From Novosphingobium sp. MW5 (GTDB lineage Bacteria; Pseudomonadota; Alphaproteobacteria; Sphingomonadales; Sphingomonadaceae): a DNA stretch of 64,000 bases. Position numbers and translations under genes: made by a program. The stretch spans positions 3,507,001 through 3,571,000 of the forward strand of contig JAPCWB010000001.1 of NCBI GenBank assembly GCA_025938935.1. Direction: 5' to 3'. Numbering within the stretch: position 1 is the first letter of the stretch; each line of letters starts with the position of its first letter. The notes under the pieces are model-generated. The model ran no database searches. It was given only the letters and a program-made list of their open reading frames with translations, and was not told the origin of the DNA. This document shows positions 36,257 to 44,684 of the stretch, in pieces.

Positions 36257-37525
36257 TCAGGCTGCCTCGTCCTTGGCATCCAGTTCATAGGCCGAATGGA
36301 GCACGCGCACGGCGAGTTCGGTTTCGTCCTCGTCGATCAGCACCGACACCTTGATCTCGCTGGTCGAGATGGCCTGAATGTTGATGCCGCGATCCGCGAG
36401 GCTGCGGAACATGGTGGCGGCGACGCCCGCGTGACTCTTCATGCCGACGCCGACGACTGAGATCTTGGCGACCTTGCTGTCGGCAATCATGCGGTAATAG
36501 CCGATGGCTTCCTTCTGCGCTTCCAGCAGAGCCTGCGTGCGGGCGAGGTCTGCGCCCGGCACGGTGAAGGTGACGTCAGTCTCGCCCTTGTCCTTGGCGA
36601 TGTTCTGGATGATCATGTCGACGTTGATGTTGGCAGCCGCCAGCGGCCCGAAGATCTGCGCCACCGCGCCCGGCCGGTCGGCAATGCGGGTCAGGGTGAT
36701 CTTGGCTTCGTTCTTGTCGGCGGCGATGCCGGTGATGAGCTGGCGTTCCATTTCGATGCCCTCAAGTTCTTCGTCCGAGACGATCATGGTTCCGGGGATA
36801 GTGTCAGCGGCAGGCGCGTCATCCTCGATGAAGGACGAGAGCACCTGCACGCGCACGCCTTCCTTCATGGCGAGGCTGACCGAGCGCGTCTGGAGGACCT
36901 TCGAGCCGACCGAGGCCAGTTCGAGCATTTCCTCGTAGGTCACGTACTTCAGCTTCTGCGCCTTGGCGACGATGCGGGGGTCGGTAGTGTAGACGCCATC
37001 GACGTCGGTGTAGATGTCGCACCTGTCCGCCTTGACCGCCGCTGCCACAGCCACGGCCGAGGTATCTGAACCGCCGCGGCCCAGCGTTGTGACGCGGCCC
37101 TGCGGCGAAACGCCCCGGAAACCGGGGATCACCGCGATCTCGCCCGCCGCCATCGAAGCCAGCACGGCATCGGAATCGATACCCTCGATCCGCGCCTTGG
37201 CGTGGGCATCGTCGGTCCGCACCGGCAATTGCCAGCCGAGCCACGAGCGCGCCTTCGATCCGATCGACTGCAGGTGCATGGCGAGCAGTCCGGCCGTCAC
37301 CTGTTCGCCCGAAGCGACGACGACGTCGTATTCGGCGGGATCGTGGATCGCCTGGGCCTCATCGGCGAACTGGACGAGGCGGTTGGTCTCACCCGCCATG
37401 GCCGATACGACCACGGCAACTTCGTGCCCCGCCGCCTGCTGGCGCTGGACGATCCGCGCGACGCGGCGGATGCGCTCGGTGCCGGCCATAGAGGTGCCGC
37501 CGAATTTCATCACGATGCGGGCCAA
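36257..37525 (-). CDS. lysC: Aspartate kinase
   Basis: A 422-residue enzyme that phosphorylates aspartate, the first step towards lysine, threonine and methionine. KFGGTSMAGTERIRRVA is the N-terminal kinase signature. FRGVSPQGRVTTLGRGGSD and DIYTDVDGVYTTDPRIV follow. The C-terminal ~150 residues form two ACT domains, the site of feedback inhibition by amino acids. Length fits the single-function class. The 180 bases downstream hold nothing recognisable. Confidence 0.96.
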   Translation of the reverse strand: MARIVMKFGGTSMAGTERIRRVARIVQRQQAAGHEVAVVVSAMAGETNRLVQFADEAQAIHDPAEYDVVVASGEQVTAGLLAMHLQSIGSKARSWLGWQLPVRTDDAHAKARIEGIDSDAVLASMAAGEIAVIPGFRGVSPQGRVTTLGRGGSDTSAVAVAAAVKADRCDIYTDVDGVYTTDPRIVAKAQKLKYVTYEEMLELASVGSKVLQTRSVSLAMKEGVRVQVLSSFIEDDAPAADTIPGTMIVSDEELEGIEMERQLITGIAADKNEAKITLTRIADRPGAVAQIFGPLAAANINVDMIIQNIAKDKGETDVTFTVPGADLARTQALLEAQKEAIGYYRMIADSKVAKISVVGVGMKSHAGVAATMFRSLADRGINIQAISTSEIKVSVLIDEDETELAVRVLHSAYELDAKDEAA

Positions 37526-37611
37526 GTCTCAGGCTCCTTCGGGTTCGACAATCGCAAGAATCTTACGCCAACGGCCTTCCCCGCAGCGCGGGGGCGCTTT
37601 AGGAAGGGTGC

Positions 37612-38340
37612 ATGGTGAATGCAACAACGATCCGGGCAAGCGAAGCCGCGCATTTCGGCAGTCTGGCGGCGGACTGGTGGGACCCGAAGGGCTCGTCGGC
37701 CATGCTGCACAAGCTCAACCCCGTGCGGCTCGGCTTCCTGCGCGAGGCAGTGGACCACCACTGGCGCGGCGATTCCCGCAGCTTACGGCCCCTTTCGGGC
37801 AAGCGCGCGCTCGATGTCGGTTGCGGCGCGGGCCTGCTGTGCGAACCGCTTGCCCGGCTGGGCGCCGAGGTAACCGGGGTTGACGCGGCAGAAGAAAACA
37901 TTGCCGCGGCGAAGTCCCACGCGGCGGGCGGCGGCCTTTCCATCGATTACCGCTGCGGAGAGATCGGCGCGCTTGGGCTATCGGGATTCGATTTGGTCAC
38001 CGCGCTGGAAGTGATCGAGCACGTGGCCGACAAGCCGGCCTTCATCGCCGCGCTCGCGGGTGCACTCAAGCCGGGCGGCCTGATGGTACTCTCCTGCCCC
38101 AACCGCACGCCGCAATCGAAGCTGCTGCTGGTCGAAGGTGCGGAGCGGCTCGGCATGGTGCCGCGCGGCACGCATCACTGGTCAGACTTCGTCACCCCCG
38201 ATGAGCTGCGCGACCTGCTGGCTGAGGCAGGGCTGACGATGGGCGAGCCCAAGGGCATAGCCTGGAGCCCGGCGAAGGGCCTGCACCTCTCCGCCGACCA
38301 GACACTCAACTTCATCGTGACGGCTGTTGCCGCGGACTGA
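37612..38340 (+). CDS. ubiG: Ubiquinone O-methyltransferase
   Basis: A 242-residue SAM enzyme that performs both O-methylations in ubiquinone synthesis. AAHFGSLAADWWDPKGSSAM is the diagnostic N-terminus, ALDVGCGAGLLCEPLARLGA is motif I and FDLVTALEVIEHV follows. AGGAAGGG lies before the ATG at 37612. It is divergent from lysC across 86 bases and convergent with the next gene. Confidence 0.96.
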   Translation: MVNATTIRASEAAHFGSLAADWWDPKGSSAMLHKLNPVRLGFLREAVDHHWRGDSRSLRPLSGKRALDVGCGAGLLCEPLARLGAEVTGVDAAEENIAAAKSHAAGGGLSIDYRCGEIGALGLSGFDLVTALEVIEHVADKPAFIAALAGALKPGGLMVLSCPNRTPQSKLLLVEGAERLGMVPRGTHHWSDFVTPDELRDLLAEAGLTMGEPKGIAWSPAKGLHLSADQTLNFIVTAVAAD

Positions 38341-38343
38341 GCG

Positions 38344-39675
38344 TTAGTTGACCGGCGGCACGGACTTGCACAGCCGCATCATCTCGTTACCAGCCGCCAT
38401 CATTGGACCGACCTGCGACGCGCCCGGATGGAGCGGCCAGTAGCCCCCGCTCGCCGAGGTCACCTTGACCCAGTTCTGCCACCACGGGGTCGCGGTTGCC
38501 TCACCCGGGACGAACTCGATCGAGCGGGCTTTTCGCCAATCGATCCTGAAGGCACCGGATGCCACCTGTTCAGGCGTCTTGCCTTCAGGCAGCACCGAAT
38601 AGGCCACGCTGCACCAGTCATTTCCGCCCAGCACCGTGAAGCGCGTGTTCATTGCCGGCGTGGTGACGAGCGCGCTGACGAAACGGGCGCGGGCGGCTTT
38701 GATCGGGGCAAGGTCAACCGTGGTTGCGCCCGGAACAGCGGATGGCGCAGCAGCCTGTGCGGTTGCCGGTGCCGCTGTGGAAGCAGCTCCCGGTTCCACC
38801 TTGCGCCATGAGATCGCGGTGATCTCCTTGCCATTGTCGCGCACGGTGTAATCCACCGTCGCCTTGTCATGCTTGATCCGCATGATCTTGGCCCCGTTTT
38901 CATAACGCAGGAACGAGATCGACCGCGGATAGCCGTAGGCATCCAGCGTCTTCTGATCGGCCTTGCGGGTGGGATCGAACTTCGCTCGCAGTTCCGCGCT
39001 AAGGAAACCGGGGCTCTTGTCGTTATAGGCGGGATAGAGCCAGTATTTCTTGAGCGTTTCCTGCAGCAGGGCAAAGGATGCCATGTGCGGGTTGGGCGGC
39101 GTTGGCAGCAACCGGATAGAAGCGAACTGACGATTGGAATCTTCGGGCGGAGGGCCGGCGTCACCCCAAACCCAGATGAAGGACATCAGCTTGTCACCCC
39201 GCGCAACCTGCAGCACCCGGTGGCGCGCCGGCGTGGAGAAAAAGTCGATGACGAAGCTGTAGCTGTATTCGCGCGCAGGATAGCCCCCGACCGTCAGCGA
39301 TCGGCTCGACAGCAGCTTGCCATCCCTCAGCCCCTTGGTCGCCTCCGCCTGCAACATGTCGAACAGGCCCTGGTAATTGCCGATCTGCCCGCCGACTTCG
39401 CGCACGGAGACCGAGAACGAGCTGCAACGGCCCGGGATGGCATTTCCGGGGCGGGCCATTTCCGTGGTCGAGATCCCCGGCAGCCGCGTGTCGTACGCAA
39501 TGTAATAGGAAGTCGTTGGCTCTGCCGACATTTCGTAACTTGCGCCCACCGCCGTGTCGGTGACGGTGCGCCAGACCGGCCCATAGCAATCGGCGGCAAG
39601 GGCCGGCATGGAGACTGCTGCGAGTGGCAAGGCCCCGGCAAGGGCAATCGCCCTCGAACAAAATCGTGCAAGCAT
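38344..39675 (-). CDS. Exported protein of unknown function
   Basis: A 443-residue protein. The ATG at 39675 follows GAGGAGC and gives a signal peptide at 1-28 (PLAAVSMPALAA). There are two parts joined by an Ala/Pro/Thr-rich linker (PGAASTAAPATAQAAAPSAV). The N-terminal part is beta-rich with an aromatic core. The C-terminal part has DWCSVAYSVLPEGKTPEQV and ends LCKSVPPVN. No family recognised. It is more GC-rich than the exported cluster at 32.8-36 kb. Confidence 0.65.
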   Translation of the reverse strand: MLARFCSRAIALAGALPLAAVSMPALAADCYGPVWRTVTDTAVGASYEMSAEPTTSYYIAYDTRLPGISTTEMARPGNAIPGRCSSFSVSVREVGGQIGNYQGLFDMLQAEATKGLRDGKLLSSRSLTVGGYPAREYSYSFVIDFFSTPARHRVLQVARGDKLMSFIWVWGDAGPPPEDSNRQFASIRLLPTPPNPHMASFALLQETLKKYWLYPAYNDKSPGFLSAELRAKFDPTRKADQKTLDAYGYPRSISFLRYENGAKIMRIKHDKATVDYTVRDNGKEITAISWRKVEPGAASTAAPATAQAAAPSAVPGATTVDLAPIKAARARFVSALVTTPAMNTRFTVLGGNDWCSVAYSVLPEGKTPEQVASGAFRIDWRKARSIEFVPGEATATPWWQNWVKVTSASGGYWPLHPGASQVGPMMAAGNEMMRLCKSVPPVN

Positions 39676-39818
39676 GAAAAGCTCCTCGGGGAGGAGGTAT
39701 TGCACGCGGCCAAATTGAGTCAATCGACAGTTACGATTCAACTCAGGATTTTGCGCCGCATCTTCGGTTACTTGTGAACAATTATTGATGCCATGCCTTA
39801 AGTGACACGCCTTTCAAT

Positions 39819-40460
39819 TCACGGCTGCGGCGGCCGGGTAAACTTCAGCGGTACCACGCTTTTCGCCAGCGAGGCGCGGTTGAAGATCCTGCCTGCTGGC
39901 AACCGCTTTTCCAGCGCAACGGTGCGCATTTCGAGCACGGCCTTGTCCGGCTTGTCCTCACTGGCAAAGGTGCTGGCGACGATGACACCCGCCTTGGTCA
40001 CGTCATAGCTGCGGATCAGCCCCGCACCCACCAGCCGCACCCGGTCCACTTCACCCCATGGCGAGGGGAACTTGCCCAGCCAGGAAACCTGCCGGATTGA
40101 ATCGTCGTGGGCGATGCCGCAGGCGGTGTTGGCGATCGTCGCACCTGTCTTGACAGTTCCATCGACCAGCGAGCGATGCGCGGCATCCATCCGTGCGCAA
40201 TCGGCCACCACACGGTCGCGCGGGGTTTCGACCCGGTGGAGGTTGCCCGAATTGAACTCTGCCGCCCATTCCTCGACCGGGTCCGCACCTTTGAGCCGGA
40301 TGATGTTCCAGGTGTAGACGGCGTAAGTCGCCTTCGTGGTCTTCGAGCGCTTTATCACCGCCATGGCCTGCGCCGCATTGTCGGGCGCGGACGGAGGTGC
40401 CGCGAGGGCGGGCATGGACAGAACGAGCGCGGAGATCAGCGCCCAGCGGCGCAGGATCAT
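39819..40460 (-). CDS. Exported protein of unknown function
   Basis: A 213-residue protein with a signal peptide at 1-21 (ALISALVLSMPALA). The mature domain has two cysteines (VADCARM and NTACGIAHDD). The stretch TYAVYTWNIIRLKGADPVEE recalls a small uncharacterised secreted family. Its ATG overlaps the stop of the upstream two-helix membrane protein (ATGA at 40457-40460), so both are made together. Confidence 0.65.
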   Translation of the reverse strand: MILRRWALISALVLSMPALAAPPSAPDNAAQAMAVIKRSKTTKATYAVYTWNIIRLKGADPVEEWAAEFNSGNLHRVETPRDRVVADCARMDAAHRSLVDGTVKTGATIANTACGIAHDDSIRQVSWLGKFPSPWGEVDRVRLVGAGLIRSYDVTKAGVIVASTFASEDKPDKAVLEMRTVALEKRLPAGRIFNRASLAKSVVPLKFTRPPQP

Positions 40461-40657
40461 TTCGGCGACATCGCGAAGATCGCCCAGCTGAGCAGGGTGG
40501 CAGCGATAAACAGCGTCCACGACCAGTAGAAGCCATAGCCCTGAATCATCTCGTGCGTGACGTTCAGGTAACCCGCCTTCGACCGCGCCGAACCAAAGAT
40601 GCCGCTGACGACCAGCGTCAGGATCGTGCCGGGGATCAGAGCCTTGAAGAAATCCAT
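40457..40657 (-). CDS. Small two-helix membrane protein
   Basis: A 66-residue protein with two hydrophobic segments (ALIPGTILTLVVSGIFG and WSWTLFIAATLLSWAIFAM) and a short charged connector. No family recognised. It is coupled by ATGA to the exported protein downstream, so they may form a membrane-anchored pair. Confidence 0.7.
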   Translation of the reverse strand: MDFFKALIPGTILTLVVSGIFGSARSKAGYLNVTHEMIQGYGFYWSWTLFIAATLLSWAIFAMSPK

Positions 40658-40709
40658 GTTGCGCCCCCTTCTGGGTTTGGCAGATGCAATCGCTTTTTTG
40701 CGCGAAAGG

Positions 40710-41225
40710 TCAAGGGGCCGCGCACAACTGGCTTAGCGCGGCGCGCACCTCTGCCTCGCGCTCCTCCCAGTCTCCCGCGATCTCGATCGGAACTACCCCC
40801 GCATCGGTGAGGGCCGCGCGCGCGGCGCGGTCGAACTCTGCGCGGCTTTCCGGCGTACCGAAAAAGCGCGTGCCATCATCCACCCAGGGTACGTCCGGGG
40901 CGAAGTGGAGATAGAGGTCTGCCTTTGGGTACTCCATCAGCGCAGGCGGCACCTCGCCGAACAGCATCTGCGCCCAGGCCGCAGTCATCAGTTGGTCGGT
41001 ATCGAGCAGCAGCAGGTCCGGCGCAGAAGCTTTCGCTCGCTCGATGCTGCGCGCCTCTCCCTCGGCGATGGCTAGGAGGTCGGCCATGGTCAGGTCCGTG
41101 CCGTGTTCCTCGCAATATTCACGGCCGTATTCGGGCACCCACGGGCAGCCCAGTTCTGCAGCCAGCTTCGCCGCCAGCACCGACTTGCCGGTGCTTTCGA
41201 CCCCGTGGAAGCAGACTGTCCTCAC
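40710..41225 (-). CDS. Nicotinamide ribose kinase-like ATPase (NadR C-terminal type)
   Basis: A 171-residue P-loop kinase with Walker A GVESTGKS (residues 8-15). EYGREYCEEHGTDLT and LLLLDTDQLMTAAWAQML are typical of the ribosylnicotinamide kinase domain of NadR. It would phosphorylate nicotinamide riboside to NMN. The ATG overlaps the stop of pnuC by ATGA (41222-41225), so uptake and trapping are coupled. Confidence 0.88.
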   Translation of the reverse strand: MRTVCFHGVESTGKSVLAAKLAAELGCPWVPEYGREYCEEHGTDLTMADLLAIAEGEARSIERAKASAPDLLLLDTDQLMTAAWAQMLFGEVPPALMEYPKADLYLHFAPDVPWVDDGTRFFGTPESRAEFDRAARAALTDAGVVPIEIAGDWEEREAEVRAALSQLCAAP

Positions 41226-41824
41226 GCGAACCTGTCAGCCTCGGGTGTGCGGCGCTCGGCTTCGATCCATTCCTTGAGACCGAAGATGCTCATGACCAGG
41301 AAGCCGCCATAAAGCCCGGCGGTCGGCTCGAGGTCGCGCATGATGTAGAGCCAGATCGACACCACATCGATGACGATCCACAGCACCCAGTTCTCGATCC
41401 GGCGGAAGGCGAGCAGGATCTGCGCGCCGACGCTGAACACCGCGATCGGCGTATCGACCCACGGCGCGGTGGCGGTGGTGTACTTCTCCATCAGCCACGA
41501 AAGGTTGACGCTGATCGCCGCCATGGCAACGAGCCAGACCCAGCGGCTGCGCCAGTCCAGCCAGCGCACTTCCACCTTGTGGTCCTCCCCGCCCACGCGC
41601 AGCCAAAGCCACCAGCCCCAGCCCTGCGCGGCGAAGAAGAACACCTGCAGCACCGATTCCGCGTAGAGCCCCTGCTCCCAGAAAACGAAGAAATAGAGCG
41701 CCACCATGACCAGCCCGAACAGGTAGTTCCAGTGGCTGCGGAAAATGAGCAGGGCGATGTTCATCACGCCGAAGCCGGCGGCGATCCATTCGAGCCAGAA
41801 CAGCGTTTCGGGGCTGACGATCAT
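41222..41824 (-). CDS. pnuC: Nicotinamide riboside transporter PnuC
   Basis: A 200-residue membrane protein with about seven helices. WGWWLWLRVGGEDHKVEVRW carries the conserved W-rich pore segment. NWVLWIVIDVVSIWLYIMRD and GLYGGFLVMSIFGLKEW are hallmark PnuC segments. It transports nicotinamide riboside down its gradient. Translation starts at ATG 41824, overlapping the preceding stop (ATGA). Confidence 0.93.
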   Translation of the reverse strand: MIVSPETLFWLEWIAAGFGVMNIALLIFRSHWNYLFGLVMVALYFFVFWEQGLYAESVLQVFFFAAQGWGWWLWLRVGGEDHKVEVRWLDWRSRWVWLVAMAAISVNLSWLMEKYTTATAPWVDTPIAVFSVGAQILLAFRRIENWVLWIVIDVVSIWLYIMRDLEPTAGLYGGFLVMSIFGLKEWIEAERRTPEADRFA

Positions 41825-42168
41825 GCGAAGGCCGCCGTCCATTCGTCGGGCTTGAAGCCGACGAGAAGCCCGCCCGGATGCTCTACGATCGGCCGCTTGA
41901 TGCAGCTTGGGTTGGCAGCCATCAGGGCCACGGCCTTCGCCTCATCCAGCCCCTCGCGGTCAGCCTCTGGCAGCTTGCGGAAGGTGGTGCCGGCGCGGTT
42001 GAGCACCTTCTCCCAGCCCGCCGCCTTGCACCATTTGGCCAGCTTTGCGGGGTCGGCACCCCGCTTCTTGTAGTCGTGAAAGGTGTAGGCGATGCCCTGC
42101 CCGTCCAGCCAGACGCGCGCTTTCTTCACGGTATCGCAGTTGGGTATGCCGTAGAGCGTCACGCTCAT
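41821..42168 (-). CDS. ArsC/Spx-like thioredoxin-fold protein
   Basis: A 115-residue protein starting VTLYGIPNCDTVKKARVWLD; Cys10 is the sole N-terminal Cys of the ArsC/YffB fold. FHDYKKRGADPAKLAKWCKA and PSCIKRPIVEHPGGLLVGF follow, the latter the conserved IKRP motif. The genomic setting with nicotinamide riboside genes does not suggest arsenate resistance. Overlaps on both sides are ATGA. Confidence 0.9.
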   Translation of the reverse strand: MSVTLYGIPNCDTVKKARVWLDGQGIAYTFHDYKKRGADPAKLAKWCKAAGWEKVLNRAGTTFRKLPEADREGLDEAKAVALMAANPSCIKRPIVEHPGGLLVGFKPDEWTAAFA

Positions 42169-42476
42169 CCCTGATGTCCTCTAAAGGTGCTGATGCGCGG
42201 TTCGCTCATCGAAATGCTGGCGTAGCTCTCATAATAGTCACTGCGCCCGCGCGACTGGACCTGCGCGTGTTCCGGATGGCGGCCCCATGCCTTCGCGTCG
42301 GCTTCGCTGTCCCATTCGGAGATCGTCACCACCTCGCCATCATCGGCGTGGAACGTCTTGATCGAGCGGAAGCCGGGCATGGCGGAGGCCAGTTCGATCA
42401 TCCGCGCGGCGTCGGCGTCATAGGCGGCAGCGTCGAAATCCGCGCGCTTGCGGTTGCGGAACACGGTGATGAACAT
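42165..42476 (-). CDS. Antibiotic biosynthesis monooxygenase-like (ABM) domain protein
   Basis: A 103-residue single ABM ferredoxin-like domain. FITVFRNRKRADFDAAAYDA opens it, and MPGFRSIKTFHADDGEVVTI and WDSEADAKAWGRHPEH follow. Most such proteins have no proven reaction; some are heme-degrading or monooxygenase. The ATG at 42476 is chosen; the longer frame to 42533 lacks a family-like start. Its stop overlaps the ArsC-like ATG (ATGA at 42165-42168), making it the head of the NR operon. Confidence 0.85.
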   Translation of the reverse strand: MFITVFRNRKRADFDAAAYDADAARMIELASAMPGFRSIKTFHADDGEVVTISEWDSEADAKAWGRHPEHAQVQSRGRSDYYESYASISMSEPRISTFRGHQG

Positions 42477-42557
42477 GGCGGCGGTGCGCTCCCTCTCCGC
42501 CACAGGCTCTAACCGGCAAAGTGGACAAATCAATCATTCTCGGCAAAAGGCTGGCCC

Positions 42558-43625
42558 ATGAGCGTCAACACTTTCGGCCGTTTGCTGCGTTTCACCACCT
42601 GGGGCGAAAGCCACGGGCCGGCGCTGGGCGCCGTGATTGACGGTTGCCCGCCGGGACTGGCGCTGGACGAAGCGGCGATCCAGCCGTTCCTTGATGCGCG
42701 GCGGCCGGGGCAGTCGAAGTTTACCACGCAGCGGCAGGAACCGGACGCGGTAAAGATCCTTTCGGGCGTGTTCGAGGGCAAGACCACCGGCACCCCGATC
42801 AGCCTGATGATCGAGAATGTCGACCAGCGCTCCAAGGACTATTCGGAGGTCGCCAAGGCCTATCGCCCCGGCCACGCCGACTATGCCTATGACGCCAAAT
42901 ACGGCTTCCGCGACTATCGCGGCGGCGGGCGTTCTTCCGCGCGCGAAACGGCGGCGCGGGTGGCGGCGGGCGCGATTGCAAGGCTGGTCATTCCTGAAGT
43001 TACGGTCCGCGCCTGGGTTTCCGAGATTGGCGGCGATGCCATTGTCATGGACAATTTCGACGTCGCCGAGATCGGCAACAACCCGTTCTTCTGCCCCGAT
43101 GCCGAAGCCGCCAAGCGCTGGGAAGTGCTGGTCGATGAAGCGCGGAAGGCCGGTTCGTCGGTCGGCGCGGTCGTCGAATGCGAGGCGACCGGCGTCCCCG
43201 CCGGCTGGGGCGCGCCGCTCTATGGCAAGCTCGACGCGGACCTTGCCGCTGCCATGATGGGTATCAATGCGGTCAAGGGCATCGAGATCGGCGACGGTTT
43301 TGCCGCCGCGCGGCTGACCGGCGAAGGCAATGCCGATCCCATGCGGCCGGGCGAAGGTGCACCGGAATTCCTATCCAACCACGCGGGCGGCATCGCGGGA
43401 GGCATCTCAACCGGCCAGCCGGTGCGGGTGCGCGTGGCCTTCAAGCCGACCAGCTCGATCCTCACCCCGCAGCAGACGATCAACCGCGATGGCGAGGCGG
43501 CCGAGATGTTCACCAAGGGCCGTCACGACCCCTGCGTCGGCATTCGCGGCGTGCCAGTGGTCGAGGCGATGATGGCGCTGGTGCTGGCCGATCACAAACT
43601 GCTCCACCGGGGGCAGTGCGGGTAG
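42558..43625 (+). CDS. aroC: Chorismate synthase
   Basis: A 355-residue FMN enzyme that makes chorismate from EPSP, the last shikimate step. [20 protein letters not shown] is the N-terminal signature. [20 protein letters not shown] and [15 protein letters not shown] are hallmarks, and [19 protein letters not shown] supplies the active-site Asn/His region. Length is normal. It is divergent from the ABM gene and its stop abuts the convergent CorA gene. Confidence 0.97.
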   Translation: MSVNTFGRLLRFTTWGESHGPALGAVIDGCPPGLALDEAAIQPFLDARRPGQSKFTTQRQEPDAVKILSGVFEGKTTGTPISLMIENVDQRSKDYSEVAKAYRPGHADYAYDAKYGFRDYRGGGRSSARETAARVAAGAIARLVIPEVTVRAWVSEIGGDAIVMDNFDVAEIGNNPFFCPDAEAAKRWEVLVDEARKAGSSVGAVVECEATGVPAGWGAPLYGKLDADLAAAMMGINAVKGIEIGDGFAAARLTGEGNADPMRPGEGAPEFLSNHAGGIAGGISTGQPVRVRVAFKPTSSILTPQQTINRDGEAAEMFTKGRHDPCVGIRGVPVVEAMMALVLADHKLLHRGQCG

Positions 43626-44600
43626 TTACAACCACCCGATCCGCCGGAACCGGATCCACAGCCCGCCGCAGATCGTGCCGATCACGCCGAGCACCAGCGG
43701 ATAGCCGTACTGCCAGCGTAGTTCGGGCATGAAATCGAAATTCATCCCGTAAATCCCGGCAATCGCCGTTGGCACGGCCAGGATCGCCGCCCAGGCCGCC
43801 AGCTTGCGGGTCATTTCGCCCTGCCGGTGGGCTTCGAGCAGGCTGGCGGTTTCGACGATGCTCGCCAGCGTTTCCTTGAGGCCCCGCATCCGCACCAGCG
43901 TGCGGCGCATATGGTCGAGCACATCACGAAACCACACGTGGCTCGCTTCATCGATATGCGGCAGGTCAGTCACGGCCAGCCGCTCGCAGACCTCCTCCAT
44001 CGGGCCGACGATCCGCTCGAACCGGCGTAGCTGGCGACGCAGGCGGAAGATGCGGCGAATGGTGGACTGTTCGGGGAACGAATGGATCGCCCGGTCCTCC
44101 ATCGTCTGCACCGCTTCCTCCAGCCGGTCGATCAGCGGTTGGTAGCCATCGACAATGAAATCGAGGATGGCGTGGGCGACGAAGTCCGTCCCCTCGGTCA
44201 GCCGCTCGGAATCAATCTCCAGCCGCTGGCGCAGTTCGTGGTGCGCGCGACTTGAGCCGAAGCGCACGGTGATGATGAAATCCTTGCCGAGGAACAGCGC
44301 CGTCTGGCCATAGGAAATAGCCTCCCCCGCATCCATCGAGGCCGTGCGTGCGACGATGAACAGGTGGTTCCGGTAAACCTCAACCTTGGGCAATTGCTGC
44401 GGATTGAGCGCGTCTTCCACCGCCAGCGGGTGCAGGCCGAACTGCGCGGCGAGCAATTGCATCTCGTCACCTTGCGGTTCGGCAAGGCCGATCCAGTCGA
44501 ACTGGCCGCGGCGCAGGCCCTTTCGCGGCGCGCCATCGATGGGCAGCGCGTGGATCGAGGCAATTCCACGGGTATAGCGGCGCGAGGCAATCACTGGCAT
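43626..44600 (-). CDS. CorA-family Mg2+/Co2+ transporter
   Basis: A 324-residue protein. A long cytoplasmic helical N-terminus is followed by two C-terminal helices. The YGMNFDFMPEL segment holds the GMN selectivity motif at the end of helix 1, and the second helix is YPLVLGVIGTICGGLWIRF. The start at 44600 (MPVIASRRYTRG) is preferred over 44636. The CorA/ZntB split is set by sequence details I cannot resolve. Confidence 0.92.
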   Translation of the reverse strand: MPVIASRRYTRGIASIHALPIDGAPRKGLRRGQFDWIGLAEPQGDEMQLLAAQFGLHPLAVEDALNPQQLPKVEVYRNHLFIVARTASMDAGEAISYGQTALFLGKDFIITVRFGSSRAHHELRQRLEIDSERLTEGTDFVAHAILDFIVDGYQPLIDRLEEAVQTMEDRAIHSFPEQSTIRRIFRLRRQLRRFERIVGPMEEVCERLAVTDLPHIDEASHVWFRDVLDHMRRTLVRMRGLKETLASIVETASLLEAHRQGEMTRKLAAWAAILAVPTAIAGIYGMNFDFMPELRWQYGYPLVLGVIGTICGGLWIRFRRIGWL

Positions 44601-44684
44601 GACTGGCCTTGTTGCAAGAGAAACGCAGGCTGGCAATCGCCGCGGAACCTGCTTACACTGCTGTCAACAACGGAGAGAGACTGC

